A stretch of 8,152 nt of DNA from Bacteroidota bacterium (lineage in GTDB: Bacteria; Bacteroidota; Bacteroidia; Chitinophagales; Chitinophagaceae). The notes beneath the pieces were generated by a model, which was given only the letters and a program-made list of their open reading frames with translations, did no database searches and had not been told where the DNA came from. The stretch covers positions 1 through 8,152 of the forward strand of contig JAFAEM010000034.1 of NCBI GenBank assembly GCA_023424015.1, in the 5' to 3' direction. This document shows, piece by piece, positions 1-6,110 of the stretch (the first letter of the stretch is position 1; each line of letters starts with the position of its first letter). The translations under genes were made by a program, and so were the position numbers.

Positions 1-226
1 GTTTTCGGTCTTAAATCGATTCTTCTGTCTTTGGATTTGGCAATGATGGGATCATCCGACAATCATTGTCGCATGCTAAAATTCACAATTGAATTCCCGA
101 TTTGAATCTTCCGGGATCACAGCCCCAGCGGGGCGGCGTTTTGGTAGCAACAAACGAATCCATAGCGATTTGAGTGCCGTAGGCACGACGGTATGGTCCA
201 ATGGTATGATTTAATCGTTTTTCGAA
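1..226. repeat. Intergenic hairpin repeat, copy 1 (begins at or before the window edge)
   Basis: This is the first of three good copies of a structured non-coding repeat; the others are at 7574-7798 and 7834-8029. Bases 116-190 are identical over 75 nt to 7689-7763. The copy contains hairpin H1 (CCCC-AGC-GGGG, 123-133), the conserved linker CGTTTTGGTAGC, a 21-nt block (149-169), then hairpin H2 (GTGCC-GTA-GGCAC, 174-186) and GACG. The lead from CCGAC (56) to the core is 60 nt, as in the other copies. A TTCGAA at 221-226 sits 31 nt after the core, close to its place in copy 2. No reading frame in it looks coding. It lies downstream of the patatin gene's stop codon. A REP-like mobile repeat is an inference. 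Confidence 0.85.
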
Positions 227-351
227 TTAGGCAACGCCTGCCCTTCCACGGTTCCTGATGCCTGGAAAAGAAAGATTACGGCATCGATCCGTAAACATAA
301 ATTGGCCGGGGAATAATATTAGTAAAGCGTGTTACTAAGTTTCACTTGCAT
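227..351. other. Non-coding spacer between repeat copy 1 and the patatin stop codon
   Basis: I see no gene here. There is no convincing rho-independent terminator for the patatin gene, which ends at 352 on the minus strand. A short stretch near 305-320 (GCCGGGGAATAATATT) loosely resembles 7525-7540 in the other repeat cluster, so copy 1 may extend this far in degenerate form. Confidence 0.4.
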
Positions 352-1386
352 TCATGCCCAGTCAACATCACCGGGTGAAAGGCTGGCGATAAAGTTTTTC
401 GCCTGTCGCTCACCAATAGCCAGCATGCCTTTCATTTCGACCGGATCGAAGATCAAACCACCCGCGCCGCCTCCCAGGGGTTTGCTGGGTTTGATGATAT
501 GTATTTTCAGCGGGATCTTATCTTCAAACGGATTTTCGCGGCCGCGGATGTGAAACCAATTCTGTATATCCTCATTCGAAACCCCGGCTCTTTTCATTTT
601 CTTTTTTACTGCATCTATATAGGTGATGGCTTCGTTGTATAAAAAAGGGATCACCAGGTCATTCTTACTGACATCTGTGGTAAAGATGCTGATGGTTCGC
701 TCCAGTATCGGGAACAATGTTTTAAATTCCGGCGCCTCCGCAGGTTGATCAGAAGCCAGTAAAATGGTAAAGATCTCTTTTGCATCATTATCGATAGCCA
801 TCTGTACACCCGCGTATTCCCGCACGCCTCCGTCTACAAACTGGTGATCGGGAAATGGTTCACCAGGTACCTGCTTGTTTACTTTTACCGGTGTCATAAA
901 TACCGGCTGACAGGCCGACGCGAGAACAGCCCTTCGAAAATGTTCCGCATTTTCCAGCCTTCGCACTTCGTAATACTTGGATGGAATAGGTTCCTGCACG
1001 GTTGTGAACACCACCAATTCTTCGGTTTGAAGACAGGTAGTATTTAAAAATATTTCTTTGCCCGATTCGATCAGTTCTTCATAAAATGCGTCAGTGTAGT
1101 ATTTGTTGATCGTATTCCACAAAGGAGTCACCTCAAATATGGCATCTTTATTTAACCGGTTGCCGATATTGTCTTTGATAACGATGTTCTCCGTTTTTTG
1201 CGTGGTATATAATTCTTCGAGCAAGTCTGTTTTACCCAATGCCGCCAGGGGAACGATCAGTGCACCGGTGCTGGTGCCTACCAGCACATCGAAGTCGAGG
1301 GCAAAGTTTTCGACCAGGTGCTTATACACACCCACCGCAAATGCGCCTTTCGAACCGCCGCCGCTTATGACCAATGCTTTTTTCAT
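352..1386 (-). CDS. Patatin-like phospholipase (serine acyl hydrolase)
   Basis: This is a 344-residue patatin-family protein, expected to hydrolyse acyl esters of phospholipids or related lipids with a Ser-Asp dyad. Visible motifs are the glycine-rich oxyanion loop SGGGSKG (residues 8-14), the nucleophile elbow GTSTG with Ser39, the family segment ASACQPVFMTPV (156-167) and the DGG motif with catalytic Asp185. All catalytic elements are present, so it should be active. The N-terminus begins directly with the first beta strand and oxyanion loop. There is no signal peptide, which suggests a cytoplasmic or peripheral location. About 150 residues after the DGG motif form a less typical C-terminal extension. 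It starts 11 bp after the stop codon of the gene at 1398-1937, so the two are probably co-transcribed. The natural substrate cannot be read from the sequence. Confidence 0.93.
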   Translation of the reverse strand: MKKALVISGGGSKGAFAVGVYKHLVENFALDFDVLVGTSTGALIVPLAALGKTDLLEELYTTQKTENIVIKDNIGNRLNKDAIFEVTPLWNTINKYYTDAFYEELIESGKEIFLNTTCLQTEELVVFTTVQEPIPSKYYEVRRLENAEHFRRAVLASACQPVFMTPVKVNKQVPGEPFPDHQFVDGGVREYAGVQMAIDNDAKEIFTILLASDQPAEAPEFKTLFPILERTISIFTTDVSKNDLVIPFLYNEAITYIDAVKKKMKRAGVSNEDIQNWFHIRGRENPFEDKIPLKIHIIKPSKPLGGGAGGLIFDPVEMKGMLAIGERQAKNFIASLSPGDVDWA

Positions 1387-1397
1387 AGTTCTTTAGT

Positions 1398-1937
1398 TTA
1401 CTGGTTAAATACCGGCGTTTTTGATTTGTTCTTATTCAGCCTGATACCGATATGCGCCTGTATCCACCAACTGTTCAAATGATAATCGCGATGCGCTGTA
1501 AAACTCAGTAATGCTTTTTGCAACAGTTCGAGCCCGATGCCCAAACCCGCCAGCCTCTGCTCCTCTGTGCCCCAGGTATGTTCGCCGACCAGTTGCAGGT
1601 TGGCCAGCCCGGCCAGCTCACCGAGGTTGATCGACTTTATCTTAAAGGCAAGCGACGGACCTATAAGCCCGGAAAATTTTTTTTTGGCATATACAAAGCC
1701 CGCGTTGGCGCCAACGCGTAATTTATGTTGCAGGATCGTGTATTGCGGGTTCAGCTGGAGTCCGACGGCAAATAAGTCGGGCGCTGCATGAAAATTAGTG
1801 ACCACGCCATTGTTGAGTTTCAGGTAAGTGACCCATCCTTTTCGAAATTCTGTATCATTGGGATCCTGCGATTGTGCGTACAGGCAAAGGAGCAGGCAGC
1901 CGAGGAGAAGTATCCTGCCGGGGAGAAGGTTTTGCAT
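1398..1937 (-). CDS. Hypothetical exported protein, possibly a small outer-membrane beta-barrel
   Basis: I do not recognise a named family. The 179-residue product starts with a clear Sec signal peptide: MQNLLPGR, then a Leu-rich core, with likely cleavage just before or after the Gln in YAQSQ near residue 24. The mature part has alternating polar and hydrophobic strands rich in Gly, Leu and aromatics, for example LRVGANAGFVYAKKKF, IGPSLAFKIKSINLGELAG and SWWIQAHIGIRLNK. It ends in a strand followed by a basic tail. This pattern suits a small outer-membrane beta-barrel or porin-like protein, but that is inference. It is the upstream partner of the patatin gene, 11 bp away, which might link it to envelope lipids. 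No Shine-Dalgarno sequence is evident, as is usual in Bacteroidota. Confidence 0.75.
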   Translation of the reverse strand: MQNLLPGRILLLGCLLLCLYAQSQDPNDTEFRKGWVTYLKLNNGVVTNFHAAPDLFAVGLQLNPQYTILQHKLRVGANAGFVYAKKKFSGLIGPSLAFKIKSINLGELAGLANLQLVGEHTWGTEEQRLAGLGIGLELLQKALLSFTAHRDYHLNSWWIQAHIGIRLNKNKSKTPVFNQ

Positions 1938-1976
1938 AAGCGAGGTTTAATGTCGTAAATGTAAATATAAAACCAG

Positions 1977-2092
1977 GCCATGGCAATACCCGAAACTGGT
2001 GGTGCCGTTTACAATTCCTTCTCAAACTGGCCACGTGTATATTAAGCCGCTCTCGGTATTTTGCAATGATACGGCAGGCGAATTTTATAACC
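1977..2092 (-). pseudogene. Decayed duplicate of the rpoN 3' end, including the RpoN box
   Basis: This stretch aligns with 4191-4305, the end of intact rpoN plus about 30 bp of downstream DNA, at roughly three quarters identity or better with a few single-base indels. Translated on the minus strand it gives ACRIIAKYRERLNIHVASLR, matching ARRTVAKYREQLNIPVARLR of RpoN residues 473-492. A one-base loss in the AAAGGAA just before the stop codon shifts the frame, so the ancestral stop is lost. The similarity continues past the stop codon into non-coding DNA (TGGCAATACCCGAAA is identical in both). This points to a DNA-level duplication and not to a separate DNA-binding protein. The larger part of rpoN is absent here. 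A short open frame through it (1855-2094) is not a credible gene, because it continues antiparallel into unrelated sequence. Confidence 0.85.
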
Positions 2093-2147
2093 ACGACATT
2101 GTAAGCGTTAATTCTAAATGAACTTTTCGGTTGTCCAGCGTTTGCCG
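2093..2147. other. Junction between the rpoN remnant and the truncated S8 prodomain gene
   Basis: These 55 bases connect the end of the rpoN-like similarity to the stop codon of the gene at 2148-2726. I cannot align them with rpoN, and translating them in the frame of that gene does not continue an S8 peptidase. They probably contain an old deletion or recombination junction. Confidence 0.4.
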
Positions 2148-2726
2148 TTAGGACGAAAACAACCCTGTTTCATAAAACAGGTTGGCCATTTCCAAAGCAT
2201 TCCCGGCAGACTTGTTGGTACAGGACAGAATATACCAATGCGGCATAAATTTGCTACGACCTTCGATCTTTACGCTGTTTTCCAGGGCAAGTTTTTCCAG
2301 TATAACGTAATCGGCTTGTTCGCGTAGTTTTACATAAAAAAAGTGGGATAAGCCTACTTCTTTTCCATTTGCAATAAAAAAGGGTGCGGTATAAACTACT
2401 TCGGAAGACTGGATATTTTGATGATTTATTAAAAGGTTGACCAGTGCCCAATATAAAATATCCTGTTTATCGGATGTTCGACCTGAATTTTCAATAGATT
2501 TTGTAATTTCTAATTGTCTAAATACTGTGATATCTGCCGTACTTATAGCCATGCTTTGCGTCAATTTGTCTTGGCTTGGGGTGGTCGTTACGATAAAATT
2601 TTTTTCTGGCAATAGCTCTAAAGCTACTTTTTTATCATTTGCCCAATAGTAGTATTCTTGGGCTTGAAGTTGGTGTATTGAAGTAGATAAAATGAAAGCA
2701 AGTAGGGGAACGGATGTATTCTTCAT
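2148..2726 (-). pseudogene. S8 (subtilisin-like) peptidase remnant: signal peptide and prodomain only
   Basis: The 192-residue product has a Sec signal peptide (MKNTSVPLLAFILSTS, cleavage near LQA-QEYYY, about residue 23). The rest resembles the N-terminal prodomain of large Bacteroidota S8 serine peptidases. From family knowledge, the diagnostic stretches are YYYW near the mature N-terminus, VVYTAPFFIANGKEVGLSHFFYVK in the middle (written here only as a guide to about residues 109-132), FMPHWYILSC, and NALEMANLFYETGLF at the end. In complete proteins this last motif leads directly through an AEP-type linker into the catalytic domain. Here a stop follows after only two more residues, and no Asp, His or Ser catalytic motif is found downstream. 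It could be a truncated remnant, or a surviving stand-alone prodomain acting as an inhibitor. The intact frame and signal peptide leave the second option open. The base composition is visibly more AT-rich than the flanking genes. Confidence 0.7.
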
Positions 2727-2809
2727 GCACCGTACTTAAAAAGATTCTAGAATGTTGGATTGTAAGGATTCACTAAGTTTTAAAATAACGGATCTAGTAT
2801 TGCTTTTCG
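2727..2809. other. Spacer upstream of the S8 prodomain gene
   Basis: This 83-bp AT-rich spacer lies between the start of the S8 prodomain gene and the stop codon of the next lipoprotein gene upstream. I see no clear terminator. Any promoter for the prodomain gene should lie here, but I could not identify a convincing TAnnTTTG element. Confidence 0.3.
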
Positions 2810-3367
2810 TTAAACTATCCGCATATCAATCAGTACGTCCTTATCGATATATTTCCGTTCAATCGCTATCATGATGAAAATGCCTCCGGGATGAGCTGCG
2901 ATTCCCGCTCCCAATTCCATTTTGAATAATAGCTTGTTATTACATACACTTACTTCTTTTTGTATCAATATGACTGGACTACTTGTATGTGTGTAAAGCC
3001 CGGCAAGTACAAAATAATTGTCAAAGTCAATAGGCGGACGAGTTTCTCTACAGGTAAAAAACTTATCAAATGCAGCCTTATTTTTAATAACAGCACCTAT
3101 TCCTCTTTTCGATTTGGCAGCAGAGTCGACTAACGGAACCTCAAGACGACAGAAACCATTGGCTATTTCCTCCGTATAAAAAATAGGAACGGGTGTACCG
3201 CCCTCCCCACAGTCAACTGGCGGTGCATTTTCATCCAGCGCCATAAAAACCGCATCAATTGTTTGCTCTTCCTCTTCTTCATGCGGTGCACCCTTTTTCT
3301 GACAACCGGTCATCATCAGGCTTAGGAGAAGAAATGCGGTAAATGAGTGTAGTAAATTTTTTATCAT
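2810..3367 (-). CDS. Lipoprotein of unknown function, tandem paralogue A
   Basis: This is a predicted envelope lipoprotein of about 185 residues. The start is placed at ATG 3365-3367, giving MIKNLLHSFTAF, a Leu-rich core and the lipobox MMTGC with lipidated Cys22. A longer frame from a TTG at 3427 would run through the promoter shared with its paralogue, so it is rejected. After the Cys comes QKKGAPHEEEEE; an acidic run close to the lipidated Cys recalls Bacteroidota surface-export signals, but not exactly. The mature part shares with paralogue B the pattern I-NKAAFDKFFTC, PPIDFDNYFVLAGLY and a strand-rich C-terminus. The IDF-x-xYFVLAGL segment resembles PrcB-like or protease-complex domains, a weak suggestion only. 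The function is unknown. The gene lies downstream of paralogue B in the same orientation. Confidence 0.8.
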   Translation of the reverse strand: MIKNLLHSFTAFLLLSLMMTGCQKKGAPHEEEEEQTIDAVFMALDENAPPVDCGEGGTPVPIFYTEEIANGFCRLEVPLVDSAAKSKRGIGAVIKNKAAFDKFFTCRETRPPIDFDNYFVLAGLYTHTSSPVILIQKEVSVCNNKLLFKMELGAGIAAHPGGIFIMIAIERKYIDKDVLIDMRIV

Positions 3368-3398
3368 TAGTGGTAGTTGTTTTGAAAGACAGTTATTT

Positions 3399-3427
3399 AA
3401 TATACCCTTTCTGTCTATGTTTTGCAA
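3399..3427 (-). promoter_or_regulatory. Putative promoter of lipoprotein paralogue A (TTG-N20-TATATT)
   Basis: On the minus strand, TTG (3425-3427) is followed by exactly 20 nt and TATATT (3399-3404). This is close to the Bacteroidota pattern of a -33 TTG and a -7 TAnnTTTG. The same arrangement and the sequence TTGCAAAACATAGA occur upstream of paralogue B. The predicted transcription start would lie about 25-30 nt before the ATG at 3367. The conservation may simply reflect the tandem duplication. Confidence 0.45.
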
Positions 3428-3463
3428 ATAGGGAACTGCGAAATATATTCCCTGCTCACCAAT

Positions 3464-4021
3464 TTAGTTTGAAAACTGCATGTCAAATACTATTGTCTTG
3501 TCCTCATATATTTTTTCAACTACAACCATTAAAAAAATAACATTGTTAGGGCCAGCACAAAGTCCTTTCAGCATGTCAATTCTAAAAATCAGTTTGTCAT
3601 CACATAGTTTTACCTCATGCTGTTTAAATGAGACACAACTACTATGACGATACAATCCAGCCAAAATGAAATAATTTTCAAAATCAATGACTGGCTTTGT
3701 TGCAGCGCAAGTCAAATATTTATCATAGGCTGCCTGATTGTTTATAATTATACCAGTCGCTCTGCCTGAGTTTGAAGTAATTCCAAGGTTTTGAATTTGC
3801 GCACGACAAACGCTATTTCCTATTTCGTCGACATAAAATGTAGCAATTGATTCAGGGGCGCCTCCGGTGCATTCAAACGGCGGTAGCCCATTGGGTAGTT
3901 CAATTATGACAGCATCGATTATTTCCTCTTCTTCATGCGGTGCATCCTTTTTCTGACAACCAGCCATCAACAGACTGAGGAGAAAAAACGCGGTAAAAGA
4001 GTTTAATAAACTTTTGATCAT
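3464..4021 (-). CDS. Lipoprotein of unknown function, tandem paralogue B
   Basis: This is the paralogue of the gene at 2810-3367 and lies immediately upstream of it, separated by 96 bp. The start is placed at ATG 4019-4021, giving MIKSLLNSFTAFFLLSLLMAGC with lipidated Cys22 (the lipobox is LMAGC). A longer GTG-started frame to 4066 overlaps the putative promoter and is rejected. QKKDAPHEEEE follows the Cys. The mature domain shows IINNQAAYDKYLTC, KPVIDFENYFILAGLY and a hydrophobic strand VIFLMVVVEKIY, parallel to paralogue A. Several Cys residues (in FECTGG, SVCR, LTC, SSC, KLCD and GLCAG) could form disulfides outside the cytoplasm. The family is not recognised; a PrcB-like fold is a guess. 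It is more AT-rich than rpoN. Confidence 0.8.
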   Translation of the reverse strand: MIKSLLNSFTAFFLLSLLMAGCQKKDAPHEEEEIIDAVIIELPNGLPPFECTGGAPESIATFYVDEIGNSVCRAQIQNLGITSNSGRATGIIINNQAAYDKYLTCAATKPVIDFENYFILAGLYRHSSCVSFKQHEVKLCDDKLIFRIDMLKGLCAGPNNVIFLMVVVEKIYEDKTIVFDMQFSN

Positions 4022-4056
4022 AAAAGGCAGCTGTTCTATAGAAAGTAGTGATATTG

Positions 4057-4085
4057 AATATACCACATTTATCTATGTTTTGCAA
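4057..4085 (-). promoter_or_regulatory. Putative promoter of lipoprotein paralogue B (TTG-N20-TATATT)
   Basis: On the minus strand, TTG (4083-4085) is separated by exactly 20 nt from TATATT (4057-4062). The sequence TTGCAAAACATAGA and the spacing match the site before paralogue A. A start of transcription near 4049 would give a leader of about 28 nt before the ATG at 4021. Confidence 0.45.
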
Positions 4086-4120
4086 GCAATGTGCGATATG
4101 TTCGATATTGAGAAACAACC

Positions 4121-4134
4121 AAGTGTTTACACTT
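4121..4134. promoter_or_regulatory. Short palindrome AAGTGT-TT-ACACTT upstream of lipoprotein B
   Basis: The inverted repeat has perfect 6-bp arms and a 2-bp centre. It lies about 36 bp upstream of the putative -33 element of paralogue B and about 90 bp past the rpoN stop codon. It could be an operator for a dimeric regulator. It is too short and its loop too small for a terminator. A site this short may arise by chance. Confidence 0.25.
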
Positions 4135-4190
4135 AAAAAGTCGCGTTACCTGCTCATAAAAATGAAGGCTATACAGGGATCTGAACGAAA

Positions 4191-4305
4191 GCCCTGGCAA
4201 TACCCGAAAGTGGTGCGCCGTTTACAATTCCTTTCTTAACCTAGCCACAGGTATATTGAGTTGCTCACGGTATTTGGCAACAGTACGGCGGGCGATATTA
4301 TATCC
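4191..4305. repeat. Intact partner of the duplicated rpoN 3' end
   Basis: This covers the last 28 or so codons of rpoN and about 30 bp downstream, and aligns with the decayed copy at 1977-2092 in the same orientation. The two direct copies bracket about 2.1 kb containing the S8 prodomain gene and both lipoproteins. The downstream, non-coding part is as well conserved as the coding part. Confidence 0.85.
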
Positions 4306-5709
4306 TTTTTCCTGCAGCAATTCTGTGAGTCGTTCATCGCTGAGCGGGTGTTTCTTACTTTCCCCTTCGATCAGGTTGCTGAGAATTTTTTTCACCTCAC
4401 GGGTCGATACCTCTTCGCCACTGTCGGTGCTCAGCGATTCACTGAAGAAAAATTTCAAGCGGTATGTTCCAAATTCCGTCTGCACAAATTTGCTGTTGGC
4501 CACGCGGCTCACGGTAGATATATCCAGTCCTGTTTTTTCAGCAATATCTTTCAGGATCATCGGTCGCAGGTTGGTCTCATCGCCGGTGAGAAAAAAATCG
4601 TGCTGGTGATTCATGATAGCCGTCATGGTGCTGAGCAGGGTATGCTGACGTTGCTTTATTGCATCGATAAACCATTTGGCGGCGTCAATTTTTTGTTTGA
4701 TGAAGATCACCGCTTCCTTCTGGCGTTTGTCCTTTTTTGCACCCCGGTCGTATTCCTTCATCATATCCCTGTATCCTTCGCTTATCCTCAGTTCGGGAGC
4801 ATTGCGTGAATTAAGGGTAAGCTCAAGCTTGTTATTGTTGTTGAAGATGAAAAAATCGGGCACTACATAACTTTCGGCCTTACTCATGCCGCCGAGATTT
4901 CCGCCTGGTTTGGGATTGAGCTTTACAATTTGGTTCATTACCTTCTTCAGCTGGTATTCGTCAATATTCAACCCGCGCTGGATCTTTTCGTAATGCTTTT
5001 TGGTAAACTCATCAAAATATTTGCGGATCGCGAGTATCGCGGTATCTACATCTTTTCCTTCGTTCTTCTGGCGTTGCAGCTGCAGCAGCAAACATTCCTG
5101 CAGGTCGCGGGCCGCCACGCCGGGCGGATCAAACTGCTGGATGCGCTGGATCATGGATTCCACTTCTTCCTCGGTAGCATTTACATTCTGGCGGAAGGCC
5201 AGGTCATCCACGATCGCGGAGGTTTCCCTGCGCAGGTAACCGTCTTCATCAATACTACCCACGATCTGCTCGGCGATCTTTTGTTCTTTTTCATCGAGCT
5301 TCAACAGACCCAATTGCAAAAGCAGGGTATCATAAAAACTGGTCTCGGTCTTAAAAGGGATCTGTTTCTGCTCTTCTTCCGGGTAGTTATCATCCCTCAG
5401 CTTATAATCCGCTACATCATCGTCTCCGTCCTGCACGTATTCGCTCACATCGAGATTTCCGTATTCTTCCTCGCTGCCGCTCTTCTCGTCATATTCCGCA
5501 TCTTCGGATTCGCTAAACTCATCCTGTAATTCATCTTTATCGTCCTCGTGTTTCTCTTCATCCAGTTCGAGTGCAGGATTTTCCTCCAGTTCCTCTTTTA
5601 TTCTTATTTCCAGGTTGGCAGTCGGCACCTGCAACAGCTTCATCAATTGAATCTGCTGGGGCGATAGCTTCTGTAATAATTTCTGTTGTAATGACTGACT
5701 AAGGGCCAT
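4222..5709 (-). CDS. rpoN: RNA polymerase sigma-54 factor (RpoN)
   Basis: This 495-residue alternative sigma factor directs RNA polymerase to -24/-12 promoters that need an AAA+ enhancer-binding activator. Region I is the Gln/Leu-rich N-terminus (ALSQSLQQKLLQKLSPQQIQ onward, through the NPALE motif, about residues 1-50), the activator-interacting part. Region II is a long acidic linker (about 50-125). The core-binding domain follows (about 125-330, with GYLRRE and FDPPGVAARDLQECL). Next come the helix-turn-helix (DIAEKTGLDISTVSRVANSKF) and, near the end, the RpoN box ARRTVAKYRE (473-482), which reads the -24 element. All parts are present, so the protein should be functional, and its length is normal for Bacteroidota. 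It is divergent from the serine hydrolase gene. No enhancer-binding protein is encoded in this window, so its targets are unknown. Confidence 0.97.
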   Translation of the reverse strand: MALSQSLQQKLLQKLSPQQIQLMKLLQVPTANLEIRIKEELEENPALELDEEKHEDDKDELQDEFSESEDAEYDEKSGSEEEYGNLDVSEYVQDGDDDVADYKLRDDNYPEEEQKQIPFKTETSFYDTLLLQLGLLKLDEKEQKIAEQIVGSIDEDGYLRRETSAIVDDLAFRQNVNATEEEVESMIQRIQQFDPPGVAARDLQECLLLQLQRQKNEGKDVDTAILAIRKYFDEFTKKHYEKIQRGLNIDEYQLKKVMNQIVKLNPKPGGNLGGMSKAESYVVPDFFIFNNNNKLELTLNSRNAPELRISEGYRDMMKEYDRGAKKDKRQKEAVIFIKQKIDAAKWFIDAIKQRQHTLLSTMTAIMNHQHDFFLTGDETNLRPMILKDIAEKTGLDISTVSRVANSKFVQTEFGTYRLKFFFSESLSTDSGEEVSTREVKKILSNLIEGESKKHPLSDERLTELLQEKGYNIARRTVAKYREQLNIPVARLRKEL

Positions 5710-6110
5710 ATTATATTATAAAATCAGTTTAAGGGATAGGGCTTATTAAAAAAAAATTCCGCGCTACATCAAAAATCAGGCCGTAAATTTACGAAACTAT
5801 TGAATAGGAACGGCCCAACGGTTTTTTTGCTAAGTTGTTGTACCTGTTTTAGGGCGCCAGGGGGTTTAATAAGGGTAGGTCAGCTACTAAGTTTGAAGGT
5901 GTAACTAGCTGTTATAAAATGTATTAGGAAAAGGACCCGGCTTGAAAAATATGGATTGTTAAGTTTGAAAAATATTCTTTCCACACCAGGTCTTTTCAAC
6001 ACGCCTCTATAGTAGGCCAGTTTTGTGCCGGATTTTTATAAAAGGCCGATTCCGGTTTCAGGCGATCATCAACCCGTTGATTTTTGATGCATCTTTCCAA
6101 AAATTTAAGC
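5710..6110. promoter_or_regulatory. Divergent intergenic region between rpoN and the serine hydrolase
   Basis: About 400 bp without a gene, which must carry the promoters of both flanking genes. A perfect 12-bp palindrome, CGTAAATTTACG, lies at 5782-5793, about 75 bp before the rpoN start. A minus-strand TAGTTTCG (5792-5799), one mismatch from TAnnTTTG, overlaps it. On the plus strand, the -7-like element TAAGTTTG occurs twice (5888-5895 and 5960-5967), each followed by AA. Neither has a well-spaced TTG; the second has one only 15 nt upstream. An A-run at 5748-5756 is next to the rpoN side. Promoter calls here are weak. Confidence 0.4.
5782..5793. promoter_or_regulatory. Perfect 12-bp palindrome CGTAAATTTACG upstream of rpoN
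   Basis: A perfect palindrome overlapping a possible -7 element of the rpoN promoter. Its position would suit an operator that represses rpoN, but no regulator is known for it here. Confidence 0.3.

Noticed and set aside
1855..2094. 79-residue minus-strand open frame containing an RpoN-box-like sequence as a small DNA-binding protein
   Set aside because: Only the first third matches RpoN. The rest is out of frame and overlaps the neighbouring gene's signal peptide region, so it is a remnant.
3433..4118. Upstream open frame encoding 61 residues before lipoprotein B as a leader peptide
   Set aside because: It overlaps the lipoprotein start out of frame, lacks a recognisable pattern and lies across the putative promoter.
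4121..4134. Rho-independent terminator of rpoN
   Set aside because: The stem is six AT-rich pairs with a two-base loop and no proper T-run, so it would not be stable.
4261..5529. Long plus-strand open frames opposite rpoN (up to 199 residues)
   Set aside because: They are antisense shadows of a clearly conserved gene and show no recognisable domain.
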